Shown here: positions 54,047-64,000 of the stretch, one piece after another
How positions within the stretch are numbered: the stretch's first letter is position 1
Layout: the number at the start of each line of letters is the position of its first letter
Assembly: GCA_019925095.2 (NCBI GenBank)
Contig: JAHHIN020000030.1
Coordinates: forward strand, 5,129,001 to 5,193,000
Direction of reading: 5' to 3'
Length of the DNA stretch: 64,000 nucleotides
Origin: Dendrolimus kikuchii
Taxonomy: Eukaryota; Arthropoda; Insecta; Lepidoptera; Lasiocampidae
Notes under the pieces: generated by a model
What the model saw: the letters and a program-made list of their open reading frames with translations, nothing else
What the model was told of the DNA's origin: nothing
The model's database searches: none
Translations under genes and position numbers: made by a program

Positions 54047-57000
54047 TCTCCGTCGACACACAGTGTTGTTAGAAGACCTGTTTGTTATCTGCTGGTGAAA
54101 ACACAAGTAATACAATGCATATGATGATTAGAGATTTAAAATATTTCTCAAAGTATATCCGATTTACCTTAAGAATTTTAATTTGTCTGTGAAGGAAAAT
54201 AAAAAAAATTAATACTAATAACCTCACAATTTATCAATTTCCAACAATATTGATTTATATTATTATATGGATAATAGTCTCTTCCTGTCTCCCTAGGTTT
54301 GCTGGAAGAAAACTCTCTTTGGAGTTGTTAATCTTGTTTTGGTACATCACCACTCTCTGTAGTTTTATATGTAACTACTTTGTGTACAATAAAGAAAAAA
54401 TAATAATCCTCCTATCTGAAATCAATTATTATTTTAAAGAAAATGTTAATTAGATGATAAGACCTCAAGGTTCCTTGGTAAAGAACTTATCTTATGAATC
54501 TTCCATTAAAAATGGAAAACCTAAAGGTAAACATAACTAAAGAGCCTTAATAACAACTAAAATTAGCTTATAGCTAATCTTGACTAGGTCTGATATCATT
54601 AATAGAAATATCTGTATGTTTCAATACTTATAAGATTCCTCTAATATCTCTTGTACTGGTCATTTTATAACTAACATCTTGTATCAACATCTAGCTAATA
54701 GGTATATATGTAGAGTAGTATTAATCTCTCCCTCCTTTTCTCTCCTCTTTTTTTTTTATAGAGTACTATATTGTATATTTACAAAAAATATTATATACAA
54801 TGTCTCTGAAAACAGTAATTATGGTTCTTTAAGCAATTTTTATCTTTCAAGATAATGATAGAAATGTGTAAACTTGTACTCATTCTCTATCTAGGCTTTT
54901 TGACCTTTCAGATACTGTTATAAAATGTTTAACATGTGTTACAGGACAAAACAATAATTTCGGTGTTTCCGTAACATCCAGCTAGACTGCTTATTATTTT
55001 ATTTATAATCTTGTTATTAAACAAAGTTGTGGCTACCAGCCAATTGTTTTGATTGTCTGGGGATGCCCTGGTGTCAACAGATCATAGATTCTACAGCCTG
55101 AGGCAAGTAATAGTAGTGACTATCCAGCTACTAATATGAAATTATATATACTTATATATATATAATTTTATTTATTTATTTTAGTTTTGTCAAATAGAAA
55201 TGCTAATATTCTAGACAAATAGCATTTTAAATTTCTGGTTTAACAAGTGAAATGGTCTTAAGTATTTGATGATCATTTTACATCTCTGATAATGTTATTA
55301 TATGATAGATAGAAAACACTTTAATTTACACCATTTCAAAAAACTTAAGAACTAGTAATATATGTTAGCCCTTTTAAAATTTATTTTTGGCAATGTCTAT
55401 TGTAGATATATAGTAATTGTAGTAGTAAGTATTATTAAGTAGGTGTCTGCCAACTACTTTGATAAGTCTTGCCACTTGTGATTCAGTAAGAGACTTGATC
55501 ATTCAAACTCTAACTTTTTAAGCAAAAAGGGGCAATCTGTCTGTCTGTCCGTCTACTGAGATCTTCCTCCTGTCTTAAATGAGAATTGTTAATAATCTTT
55601 GCTTTCAAGTTTGGCCTCCGAAAGCCCTTGGTCTATTCTGGTATTAATAAAAGGAAATTTCCTTTAACCTGGTTCAAGTAAGACAGTATTCTATTAGGCT
55701 GGGTGGGGAAAATTGCTAAGCCCAGCCGAAAGTCTCATTTCTACCGAATACATTGTAGAAAAATGAGCACACCTGTCTGGGGCCACTCATCACATACTTT
55801 GATGAAAATAAGTCCATGCCTTGGATGCTCCAACTTTTGAACATAGCCTCCATGGCCTGGAGCAGAAGAAGCCACTTCAGAACTTTAGAACCATTTGAAT
55901 ATGGCTTATTGTTCAGTTTAGCTTCCCCGAGAGCTAGGTGGCAGAGAAAGAGAGTTATGCTCCATTGTTCTGTGAGATTCGACAATCTGGTAAGCATCTT
56001 TATTTATTTACTTTTTTAGGTCAAGGGATTATGTCCTTTTCTCACTATGTATTACAATATGCACCTCTTTGAGTCGTACACTGACTATTTATTGTTACAA
56101 ACATAGTATACATCTCTTTCGTCTTTGAACTCCAAGGCATTGATAACAGGCCCACTTTCCAATCAGTGAGCAAAATCTTGTTTAGCTGAGCACCTCAACC
56201 TGAATTTGAGGTCAAAAGACTGAATAATACACCTATCTGACCACTGGTTCTGAGCCCTGCTCTCTTTTGATCAACTTTATTTCAGGTTTTGCTAAACAGT
56301 AGGGTTAGATATTCCCTATTGGCCTGTTCTGTTTGAATAATTTTAGTAACATTTGCATACAGTGGTTGTGAAGTCAATTCTTTAAAATTGCATAGTATGC
56401 AAAATCTCAATTTAGTCATAACCCCATTAGGAGTAGTAATATGTCTATTCCACATGTTTGAAATCAGAAATATTATTTTTGTTATGGTTTTTATGACAAT
56501 TTCAATTTGTCATGCCTGGTGTCCCAGACAGTTATAACAATAGGAAAACAGACCTTAGACATTGGAGCAAATAATTTGATCACACTTGGGATTTAATGCT
56601 CACATGATGGCGATTGTAAGATAGGCTTTTTGATAACTTATATGCCATCATCGTATCCAACATTCTCAGAGTTTCTGCAACCTGAGAATCAAGGACCTTC
56701 CATCCTGACTGATTCTAGAGTAACTGGATATGGTGTTTATAGGATTTCTGCAATCCAATTTGATATAATAGCAAATATTTTTGTGCCAAATGTTAAGCCA
56801 CAAAACAAGAGCAATAAAGAGGGGAGTTTCCAGTCTTTAAACATCAATTCAGATACCTTTTATCATCTTACAGAATGTCACAGTCTCATAGCATAGACAC
56901 TTATGATATTATAAGTTTGTATAAATAAGGTATAAAATTAGTATACAAATAGACCACTACTTTGCTGTCTTAAGATTAATCAAACTATCTTTTGTGTTAT

Positions 57001-58845
57001 TATAATAGTAAGATGATAAGCTGTTATTTTAACCCCTGCTCTCTTATATGTAATTAATACAATTACTTATTGTAATGTGTAACTAAATGTTTGCTGGAAA
57101 TCTTGCTATAAACCACTCGGAGGAATGTCCGGATGAGGTTTAGCTATTGGTAAGTGAAAATATGCCTGTTGAATGTTTGTTGTCACTAACCAATATGTCT
57201 TAACTTTAATTAATCTCTTTATTTGTAATATAAAATGTTTTACAATATATTACATATGAATTGAGACCTCTGAGGTCCAAGAGGGCAGAAATCAATGTCT
57301 GACTTCTTTATCAAAAACCATCTGAATGCAGCTCTTTGGATGGAGTCTGTTATATTCACTACTTTTAACAGGTGAACTATCTCTTTTCTCATTATGTGTA
57401 TTGTGTAGTTTAAACAGTTTACACTAAGATTTATAGGCTTGGCTGTATAATTACTAAGGCTTAGATTACTTGTCATCTAAGACATTAGATGTGTTACTTT
57501 TTAACTTAAAGTAGCTACTTGTCTTTAAACTTTAATCACCCTTGTAAGCCACTCAATGATGCTTTAGTAAGTTGTACAACATCAGGACAAAAATATAGTC
57601 TTGACTACAAATAATTTGTAATGTAGTCTCTAATATTTAATTATGGGACATTGGTCCCACTGACTTATTAATCCTGTCAATGAGTAATGTAAAAACTACT
57701 AGGCTTTGGTGAAAATCAGTTGAGGTGCCCCCTGTGAGGACTTAACATACAAGCCCTCGTCTACGAGACCACTGTTCAGGTGGGTTATAGTCACATGGCA
57801 AACCTATGCACCATGAACAGATCCGAACTTTTTTAATATAGGTTAGACGGCTATAACCACCCAAAGTTATCTTTGTATCTCAAATAATAAATAAATGTGC
57901 CGTCTATCTATACCGCACCCCAGTGTTTTACCACTGAATTAAACAAGCTGTTCAACTTCAGCCAGCAGCAGCTGGATGTTTATCCAGCTATAGCCTTTGT
58001 TCAGAAATTGTCATTGTTCTAGAATATTATAAAAAACAAATTTGTCCACAATGGTTCTGCACCGATAAGTGGCCTTATTTTACATTGAAATGACAAATGT
58101 TGTCTTAGTACAACACTATTAGCAAGACAAGTTTGTGATAAATGTCCTTTCAATCATATTAATCAAAAACCAATTTAATTTTTAACACTAACTCTCGGTT
58201 AGTTTAAGTAAACAACCGGTTTACTAACCTCGGTGATTTATTTCCCCTACTGAGATTTTCAGTTAGGTGTTAAAACAAGTTCAATCATGTTTGAAAACTC
58301 GTAATTGTACTTACATCTCATCTTCAGTGGAATAAGGCAAAATACTTCCAACTTCGTCCGAGCTTGAGAAACGAAGATAATTTATCGTAATTGGTTTCAC
58401 TCGAAACACTAGTAATAACAGAAATCACCAAAGGCTTAAAGATTTCGAATGTTGCACATTCCACTCGAACACTTGCTTGTCGTAGTTTGTACTTATTATA
58501 ACACAATTAAAAGACGAATGATAAGTGTTATAATGAAGTACTATATTATTTTCTTGGCACTGTGTTGTCAACACTTCAAAATTCTATTAATATTGAATAG
58601 TTTTAACACTTTGAAATAATTTACAAATTTTGCAATGTTTTACCGGCAAAATTTTACAATGCATATGAATTGACAGCTATCTCAAATCTGTCACATCAAG
58701 GAAAGAGATGTCATGCTGGTGAGTAAAAGAGAAAGGTATAAAATCATGATGAAATTGGTGAGTAATTATACTATAGATATTAAATAGTGGCAAATTATTA
58801 CATGCTTTCTTCTAACAACACTGTGTGTCGACGGAGACACATAAT
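54039..58845. mobile_element. unclassified 4.8-kb DNA transposon with 38-bp TIRs
   Basis: Perfect inverted repeats at 54039-54076 and 58808-58845 (TTATGTGTCTCCGTCGACAC then ACAGTGTTGTTAGAAGA). The interior is AT-rich, with only short frames: 55716-55997 minus (93 codons), 56630-56896 plus (88), 57240-57476 minus (78), 58324-58506 minus (60). Near 58316 the minus strand has a good splice-donor-like GATGTAAGT after a frame reading FSSSDEVGSILPYSTEDE, so a spliced, decayed transposase gene on the minus strand is possible. I recognise no catalytic motif. A 4-bp TATA on both sides may be a target duplication. Confidence 0.55.
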
Positions 58846-59137
58846 ATATAATCATGTGTGTGTGTAATATATTATGTATGATGTATTATAGAAAGGTCTG
58901 ACATGGAAAAGAACAACTAATATGAAAATAGCTGTATAAAGCTCCTGACTTTGTTAGGGGTGAAGAGGGATCTGAAGGGCCCTTATATATATAAAAAAAC
59001 ATCAACTTAGTAATCCAAATTATCAACAATAGTACAATAATTTCACACTCTTAAAGAACCTTTCGTCGCCATAACCGCTACGAAATCCTAAAACATGCGT
59101 AAAAATTCGACTTACTCTTGTATCAACTTACAAGCAA
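58846..59137. other. no recognisable feature
   Basis: AT-rich flank with a short TG repeat at about 58854. Confidence 0.4.
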
Positions 59138-59376
59138 AAGAAAAGAAAGACTTATTTTATTCAGAACAAGAACAATACAAATTATTATCAAACAGTAAAA
59201 TAATGAACAACAAGAAACCGAAAAGTCCTAAAAGTGGACCCAATACCAGCCTATGCTGACCAATTAAGACCTACGCTGTTCTTCTACCTGAGACGAGCAA
59301 GTGAAGTCACGAAGGACCATACACAACAACACACATAATAATACATAATGTACAATACTAATAAATAATGATAAAA
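59138..59376 (-). mobile_element. 3' UTR fragment of the LINE found at 61.5-64 kb
   Basis: Matches 61498-61720: CAGCGCTGGTC-like GCTGTTCTTC, GTGAAGTCACGAAGGAC, CACATAATAATACATA. The coding part is not present, so this is a strongly 5'-truncated copy. Confidence 0.7.
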
Positions 59377-59696
59377 CTCTGTGTCTCTCTCTCTTTTGTT
59401 TCACCATATCCCAATTAACTGGGGTCGGCACAATATTTCTTTTCCTTCCATACTCTTCCATTCTGACATATATCTTCTCTCACACCACAAATCATCATAT
59501 CATCACACAATCCATCCATCTTTTTTTGGCCTACCTTTACATTTTTACCCATCCATCTTTTAGTTTAACATTCTTTTTGTCACGTGACTTTCATCCCTCC
59601 TCATTATATGCCTATACCAACTTAATCTTCTTCCTTCTTCTTAATTTTTCAGTCACGGATGCAACTTTCAAAGATCCCCTTAATTAAAATATTAAT

Positions 59697-59838
59697 GGGT
59701 TCAGAACTCAATTAAAGATATTTTTAAAAGAGCACCAGCTTTCACAACACGACCTAAAACTTGATACAAGTGGTATTTAATTTAATTGTTAATTCGATTC
59801 TTTTATTTTATTTTTGCAATACTTGTATACACTACGTA

Positions 59839-59925
<87 letters not shown>

Positions 59926-60144
59926 TAAGATTCCCTTCATGCTTTGCAATGATGTAATGTCTGCCGTGACAGTACCTTAAGGGCTCAGCGGAAGATCAGC
60001 GCTGGTTTTAAAAGACCAGCATTATGCTGAGTCTGATGCCCCTTTCAGGACAAGATTATGTTGTTAGTTTTAAATTTGTTAACACTTATACCTACACTAC
60101 ACCAATGTAATTTTTTCCTGAATAAAATGATTTTCTTTCTTTCT
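59697..60144 (+). mobile_element. retroposon with (TTTC)n tail inserted in LINE-B
   Basis: Interrupts LINE-B between AAAGATCCCCTTA and CCTTATGTACT; CCTTA is repeated on both sides. Contains a 70-bp (TA)n tract and ends CTGAATAAAATGATTTTC plus TTTC repeats. No protein recognised. Confidence 0.55.
59851..59920. repeat. (TA)n microsatellite
   Basis: About 70 bp of uninterrupted TA, the longest in the window; the IYIYIY frame over it is not a gene. Confidence 0.95.
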
Positions 60145-60448
60145 TTCCTTATGTACTAATTTCTCACCTTATCCATTCTTGTAACACCATACATCCATCT
60201 CAACATTCATCTGAGCTGCGTGGAGACGTTTGTGGTTGATAACTTCAGTGGCCCAACATTCGGACCCGTATAGCATGACTGGTCGTATGACAGATTTACA
60301 TATTTGACCTTTTAGTTTCAGTGGCATTAGTTACACCGCACGTCACACCGGTTACCTGTCTCCACTTTAGCTATGTTATATTTATTCTTCTCCTTACATC
60401 CTTCTCTTTATCACAATTACTCTGCAGTGGAGAACCAAGGTATCTGAA

Positions 60449-61007
60449 TCTTATACTAATAAATAAAGTTGTAGAGTCTGTTTTATTTGTTTGTTTGAAC
60501 GCGCTAATCTCAGGAACTACTGGTCTGATTTGAAAAATTCTTTCAGTTTAGATAGTGAAAGTCCATTTATTGAGGAAGGCTATAGGCTATATTTTTTATA
60601 GCAGTAGTCCAGCAGACAGGCAGACGGCCCACTTGATGGAAAGCGGTTACCATCGCCTATGGAAATTTGCAACACCAAAGTTGGTACAAATGCGTTGCTG
60701 CTCTCTTAAGGGAGACTGGAACCTGGTCACTAATGCCGGAACACAACTCAAGGTTGTTATGGCGACATACTCTAGAGCAGGGGTGGCAGCCATCAAGTCG
60801 GGCAAATGCCCTACCACCTGGCTCTGGGTTGTTTAGTCGCCTCTTAAGACAGGCCGCAAGAAATTGTACTCTTTCTCCGTTCCTGCACGGATAAAATATC
60901 AACACGCTAAGACCAATATAAGCAGAGCGGAGCACCAATGAAGAATGTTCCAAAATCGGTTTTTTTTTTAACTATTCCACGCGGACGAAGTCGCGGGCAG
61001 ATGCTAG
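60449..61007 (+). mobile_element. Helitron (H2 family), split by an S element
   Basis: A|TC start (TCTTATACTAATAAATAAAG) and end GCGGACGAAGTCGCGGGCAG then ATGCTAG|T. About 250 bp once the insertion is removed; the same end as the triplicated copy at 15981. Confidence 0.75.
60593..60896 (-). mobile_element. S-family retroposon nested in a Helitron
   Basis: Full-length type. The Helitron sequence GGCTATAT/ATCAACACGC is interrupted; at most a 2-4 bp AT-type duplication is visible, so the mode of insertion is less clear than at 51516. Confidence 0.8.
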
Positions 61008-61011
61008 TATA

Positions 61012-61264
61012 ATAAATAAATAAATAATAAATAATCGGCAGACAAACATACATATTGTATATCCCCAAATTAAGCAAATTACGCTAGTGTTATGGGTAAT
61101 ATAACAACGTACTACTCTGGGGCCGAGCCCAGACACCCAGACCATAGTAAATAACGGAGAAAATACGTTTCCGAAATTTACTATACCAGGAATCGAACCC
61201 GGAGCCTCTGCTTTGCAGTGAGGTAGGCCGGCAAAGGCTTAGCCCGCTCAACCACAGAGGCCGT
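61012..61264 (-). mobile_element. tRNA-derived SINE
   Basis: Minus-strand head with A box TGGTTGAGCGGG (61243-61254) and B box GGTTCGATTCC (61189-61199), preceded by GACGGCCTCTG. The body runs to a TAAATA-rich tail at about 61012-61040. The head is tRNA-like, but no cloverleaf with an acceptor end is completed, so it is a SINE and not a tRNA gene. Confidence 0.7.
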
Positions 61265-61497
61265 CAAATAATGATAAAACTATAACGTATTTAAACACAA
61301 CGTAACATAAAACAAGTCTACAGAAAGGTCAAAAGTATCGTGTTAACATAGTCTGTGTTAACACGATACTTTGACAAGACATGTATAGAAGTCTTGTAAG
61401 TTAACAAATAGATTTTCATTTCATGTATAAAAAATAATAAATTGGATAGAAGCTCAGAGGATCAAATAACGTATAGATGGAGTTTACTTTCGTTCAA
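61265..61497. other. AT-rich; one hairpin
   Basis: AAGTATCGTGTTAACA and its complement (about 61338-61376) form a 16-bp hairpin with a 7-nt loop. No gene. Confidence 0.4.
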
Positions 61498-64000
61498 AAA
61501 GACATATTTTATTTAGGACAAATACAACATACAGTATTATCAAAAAGTGAAATAACAGATACAGAATAAGTCCTAAAATTGGACTCAGTCTCAGCATATG
61601 CTGACCAATTAAGACCAGCGCTGTTCTTCCGCCTGGGACCAGCAAGTGAAGTCACGAAGGACAATACAACACACATAATAATACATAGTGTACAATGCAA
61701 TTCAATAATGATAAAAAACTATAACGTATTTAAACACAACATATCATAAAAAATAATACATATAAAAATACACATAATCATAAATAATAAATTAATTAAT
61801 ATATATACAATCATTGTACCGATCACGTGCACAGCAAAACAAAATTAGAAGAGAGTAAGTATATAAAATAAACCAATTACAATAAAATGAATGTAGATTA
61901 AAATTCAAATAGCACTTGTGTCTTGTCTTTGATTAGCCTGTGCAATTTGGTGTACATGCAAAAATTTCTTAAGTTTGACCCTAAAAAGAGAAACTGAACA
62001 TACATTTCTAATCGGTGGAGGAATATTGTTCCAACACCTTGAAGCTGCATAGCGGAAGCTTCCTCTGAATGCGGTTGTATTGTGGTGTTCCATAGTAAGC
62101 TGAATTGCACACTGACGGGCTTCAATTTGTCTTCTACTAGATGACCAAGAGAGCTTCTCATATAAATAAGAAGGAGATCTGTGTTTTACAACCCCAAAAA
62201 GAAGACACGCTAAGTGGAGCTTGCGCCGATGGATCATCTTTAAAATTGAGTGCCTATTCAAATAAGGTGTTACGTGATCACAAGCATTCTGCACTCTTTG
62301 AATAAGCCGCTTAGTTCTGGCTAACAGACGAGGGCCAAACACTACGTCAGCAAAGTTTAGACGTGTTAAGACTAAAGACTCTACTAATTGAATTCGCAGA
62401 TCTTTGTTTAAATATGGCCTTATTTTGTATAGGATTTTGAGCTTATAAAAACAGTTTTTTACTGAGTGAGCTACATGCCTTTCGTATCTAAGGTCACAAT
62501 CTACATATAAGCCCAGATTTCTTGCTTCAAAGACCCTCTCTATTGGTTTGTCCATTATCATCACTCTTTGTGAGGGATTGATATGTAAAAGTTGATGCTT
62601 CCTACCAAAAATAATGTATTTTGATTTTTTGGGATTTAATAGTAGCGAGTTATTTTTGGACCAAATAGCAATCCGTGAAAGATCCTCGTTAAGTTTTTCT
62701 ATAGCTCCATCCATTTCTGATGGCTTACAATAAATGTAAATTTGGGTGTCGTCGGCGTAAAAATGAAATTTACTATGTTTAATATGCAATGCTATGTCAG
62801 CTGTGTATAAAATAAACAGAATTGGTCCCAAAATTGACCCTTGAGGTACTCCTCTGTTCACTGGTAACTTTTCCGATACTTTGACAGAGCCATTGCTATG
62901 ATTTATCTTCACACATTGATAACAGTAACTTAAATAACTATGGAACCATTGTACCGCATTGGAGTCAAATCCATAGTAGCTGAGTTTGGACAAAAGTAAA
63001 TTAGTGTTAATAGAATCAAATGCCCGTGAAAAGTCAAGCAAAACTAAGACTGTACATAGTCCTTTGTCTTGACTGCAAAGTATATTATCGGTGACATCCA
63101 ACAGCGCAGTTGCTGTGCCACGGCCCTTCCTGAAACCAGATTGGAATTCAGGTAGTATTTGATTCTTTTCAAGGAATTCCGTTAGTTGTGCGCAAACCAC
63201 TTTCTCCATTATTTTAGATAGACACGGTAATAAACTTATAGGTCGAAGATCTTTTACATCCGACGGATTAGAAATTTTTGGCAATGGGCGAACGATTGCG
63301 AGTTTCCAGTTATCTGGAAATGTGGATGTGCCTATAGACATGTTTACTATAGCCATTATTGCATTTAAACTATAAGGCAACGTCAACAATAACATACGTA
63401 AACTTATTAAGTCACAACCTTCGGCATTAGATTTAAGGTTACGTATTGTTTTTAACAATTGATTTAAATTAATAGGGGTAATATGAAAAACAGCATCACT
63501 AAATCTATGGTATTCAAAGTATGTCAAGATAGAGATATTAATGTCCGAAGCACAGGGAACATCCAAAAAGTGATCGTTTAATATATCAGCATTATTAAAG
63601 TGTCCGGGTAAATCTACATTATTGTCGGGGAGAAGAACGTTTTTAATATTTTTCCATAACGTCTTTGGGTCTTTTGTTTTCTTCTCAATATTTTGTTTAA
63701 AATAGGCGGACTTCTCCAAAAAAAGTGATCGGCTTACTAATGATTTAAGACTCTTATAGTAATCTTTTTTGCTTTGCGTTCTAGATTTATGATACTTTGC
63801 TGCAGCCTTATCTCGCAGCTTCATCATAAGTTTGATGGTATCTGTAAGCCAAGGGGGAGAACGCTCCTTGACTACAGCCATTTTCACTGGTGCATGAAGA
63901 TTAAATAGCCCAACGACATTTTGGTTAAAAGTGTTAACCATATCATTAACGTTACCAAGTGTTGATATGAGGTCCCATCCTATATACTGAAGGTCAATGC
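61498..64000 (-). mobile_element. CR1/Jockey-group LINE, 3' 2.5 kb
   Basis: Coding frame (61905 to the right edge) plus a 3' UTR of about 400 bp ending CCTAAATAAAATATGTC. A second copy of the UTR at 59138 shows the family is multicopy. Confidence 0.8.
61905..64000 (-). CDS. LINE reverse transcriptase (partial, runs off the right edge)
   Basis: The minus-strand frame is open from 64000 to a stop at 61905; the stretch from the methionine at 63941 is 678 residues, and about 19 more in-frame codons (DLQYIGWDLISTLG...) precede it, so the true start and the expected endonuclease domain lie outside the window. RT motifs by residue from 63941: DLRPISLL (231-238), QSGFRKGRGT (267-276), LLDFSRAFD with the motif A aspartate (301-309), GVPQGSILGP (364-373), FYADDTQ with the catalytic Asp pair (394-400). 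The thumb and C-terminal region ends with RCWNNIPPPIR. The protein copies element RNA into DNA at the target nick. No stop, shift or missing catalytic residue in the visible part, so it may be a young copy. CR1 or Jockey group is likely; the clade is not certain. Confidence 0.9.
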   Translation of the reverse strand, partial: IDLQYIGWDLISTLGNVNDMVNTFNQNVVGLFNLHAPVKMAVVKERSPPWLTDTIKLMMKLRDKAAAKYHKSRTQSKKDYYKSLKSLVSRSLFLEKSAYFKQNIEKKTKDPKTLWKNIKNVLLPDNNVDLPGHFNNADILNDHFLDVPCASDINISILTYFEYHRFSDAVFHITPINLNQLLKTIRNLKSNAEGCDLISLRMLLLTLPYSLNAIMAIVNMSIGTSTFPDNWKLAIVRPLPKISNPSDVKDLRPISLLPCLSKIMEKVVCAQLTEFLEKNQILPEFQSGFRKGRGTATALLDVTDNILCSQDKGLCTVLVLLDFSRAFDSINTNLLLSKLSYYGFDSNAVQWFHSYLSYCYQCVKINHSNGSVKVSEKLPVNRGVPQGSILGPILFILYTADIALHIKHSKFHFYADDTQIYIYCKPSEMDGAIEKLNEDLSRIAIWSKNNSLLLNPKKSKYIIFGRKHQLLHINPSQRVMIMDKPIERVFEARNLGLYVDCDLRYERHVAHSVKNCFYKLKILYKIRPYLNKDLRIQLVESLVLTRLNFADVVFGPRLLARTKRLIQRVQNACDHVTPYLNRHSILKMIHRRKLHLACLLFGVVKHRSPSYLYEKLSWSSSRRQIEARQCAIQLTMEHHNTTAFRGSFRYAASRCWNNIPPPIRNVCSVSLFRVKLKKFLHVHQIAQANQRQDTSAI

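Larger units (their letters stand above)
59400..60448 (-). pseudogene. LINE-B (RTE-like) 3' region, split
   Basis: The minus strand of 60144-60448 decodes in shifting frames to RYLGSPLQS, DKEKDVRRRINIA, LKWRQVTG, then LYGSECWA-like and a MRMLRW-like C-terminal tract; 59400-59696 continues with the 3' part down to GCCGACCCCAGTTAATTGGG. The two pieces are separated by a retroposon at 59697-60143. Many stops and shifts. Confidence 0.6.

Noticed and set aside
59786..59980. 64-codon frame with an IYIYIY core
   Set aside because: Produced by the (TA)n microsatellite.
668..60896. Recurrent open frame of about 70-100 codons (MESGYHRLWTFATPKVLQMR...) in many S elements
   Set aside because: It lies on the strand opposite the poly(A) end, varies in length and frame between copies, and looks like a by-product of one repeated sequence. 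No recognisable domain.
61189..61264. Apparent tRNA gene on the minus strand
   Set aside because: A and B boxes are present, but no acceptor-stem closure follows; body and A-rich tail continue as in a SINE.

Overview
The window reads as gene-poor, AT-rich insect chromosomal DNA, most likely from a moth or butterfly. This is inferred from the repeat mix: Helitrons with a 5' TC, a 3' hairpin and CTAG; tRNA-headed SINEs; mariner; Penelope-like elements; BEL/Pao; CR1-, Jockey- and RTE-type LINEs. No host protein gene, tRNA, rRNA or CRISPR array could be supported. Nearly everything recognisable is a mobile element or its remains.

Layout. 0-9 kb: RTE-type LINE 3' ends (one split by a miniature Penelope-like element), short retroposons (called S family here), Helitrons, and an older LINE pseudogene at 4.6-5.1 kb. 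8.9-11.8 kb: a minisatellite of about 125-bp units split by a Penelope-like insertion that is an almost perfect 957-bp inverted repeat carrying the GIY-YIG nuclease end twice. 12-24 kb: Helitrons, S elements, a CR1-type LINE end whose 3' tail matches the S family, a solo LTR and a Jockey-type LINE end. 24.9-25.6 kb: the 5' part of a mariner. 26.5-30.2 kb: a Penelope fragment, an inverted pair of Helitrons and a head-to-head SINE pair. 31.4-33.0 kb: a BEL/Pao gag-protease fragment. 33.1-35.9 kb: a decayed YqaJ-nuclease DNA transposon. 36-53 kb: more RTE, S, LTR, Penelope and MITE copies, many nested with visible target-site duplications. 53.7-58.9 kb: an unclassified 4.8-kb element with perfect 38-bp terminal inverted repeats, next to a fold-back relative. 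59-64 kb: LINE and SINE remains, then a LINE reverse-transcriptase frame (minus strand) that is open for about 700 codons and runs off the right edge.

How the parts relate. The elements interact as donors, parasites and targets. S elements share about 75 nt of 3' tail with a CR1-type LINE, which probably supplied their reverse transcriptase. RTE tails end in (TATG)n and show 7-14-bp target duplications. Several loci are nested two or three deep, so insertion order can be read directly. The most notable signals are the Penelope palindrome, its miniature deletion form, a hammerhead-like motif in four Penelope copies with a paired C3/G8 swap, and the 4.8-kb TIR element whose content I could not identify. 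Family names rest on motif recognition without searches; most edges are good to roughly 5-20 bp.
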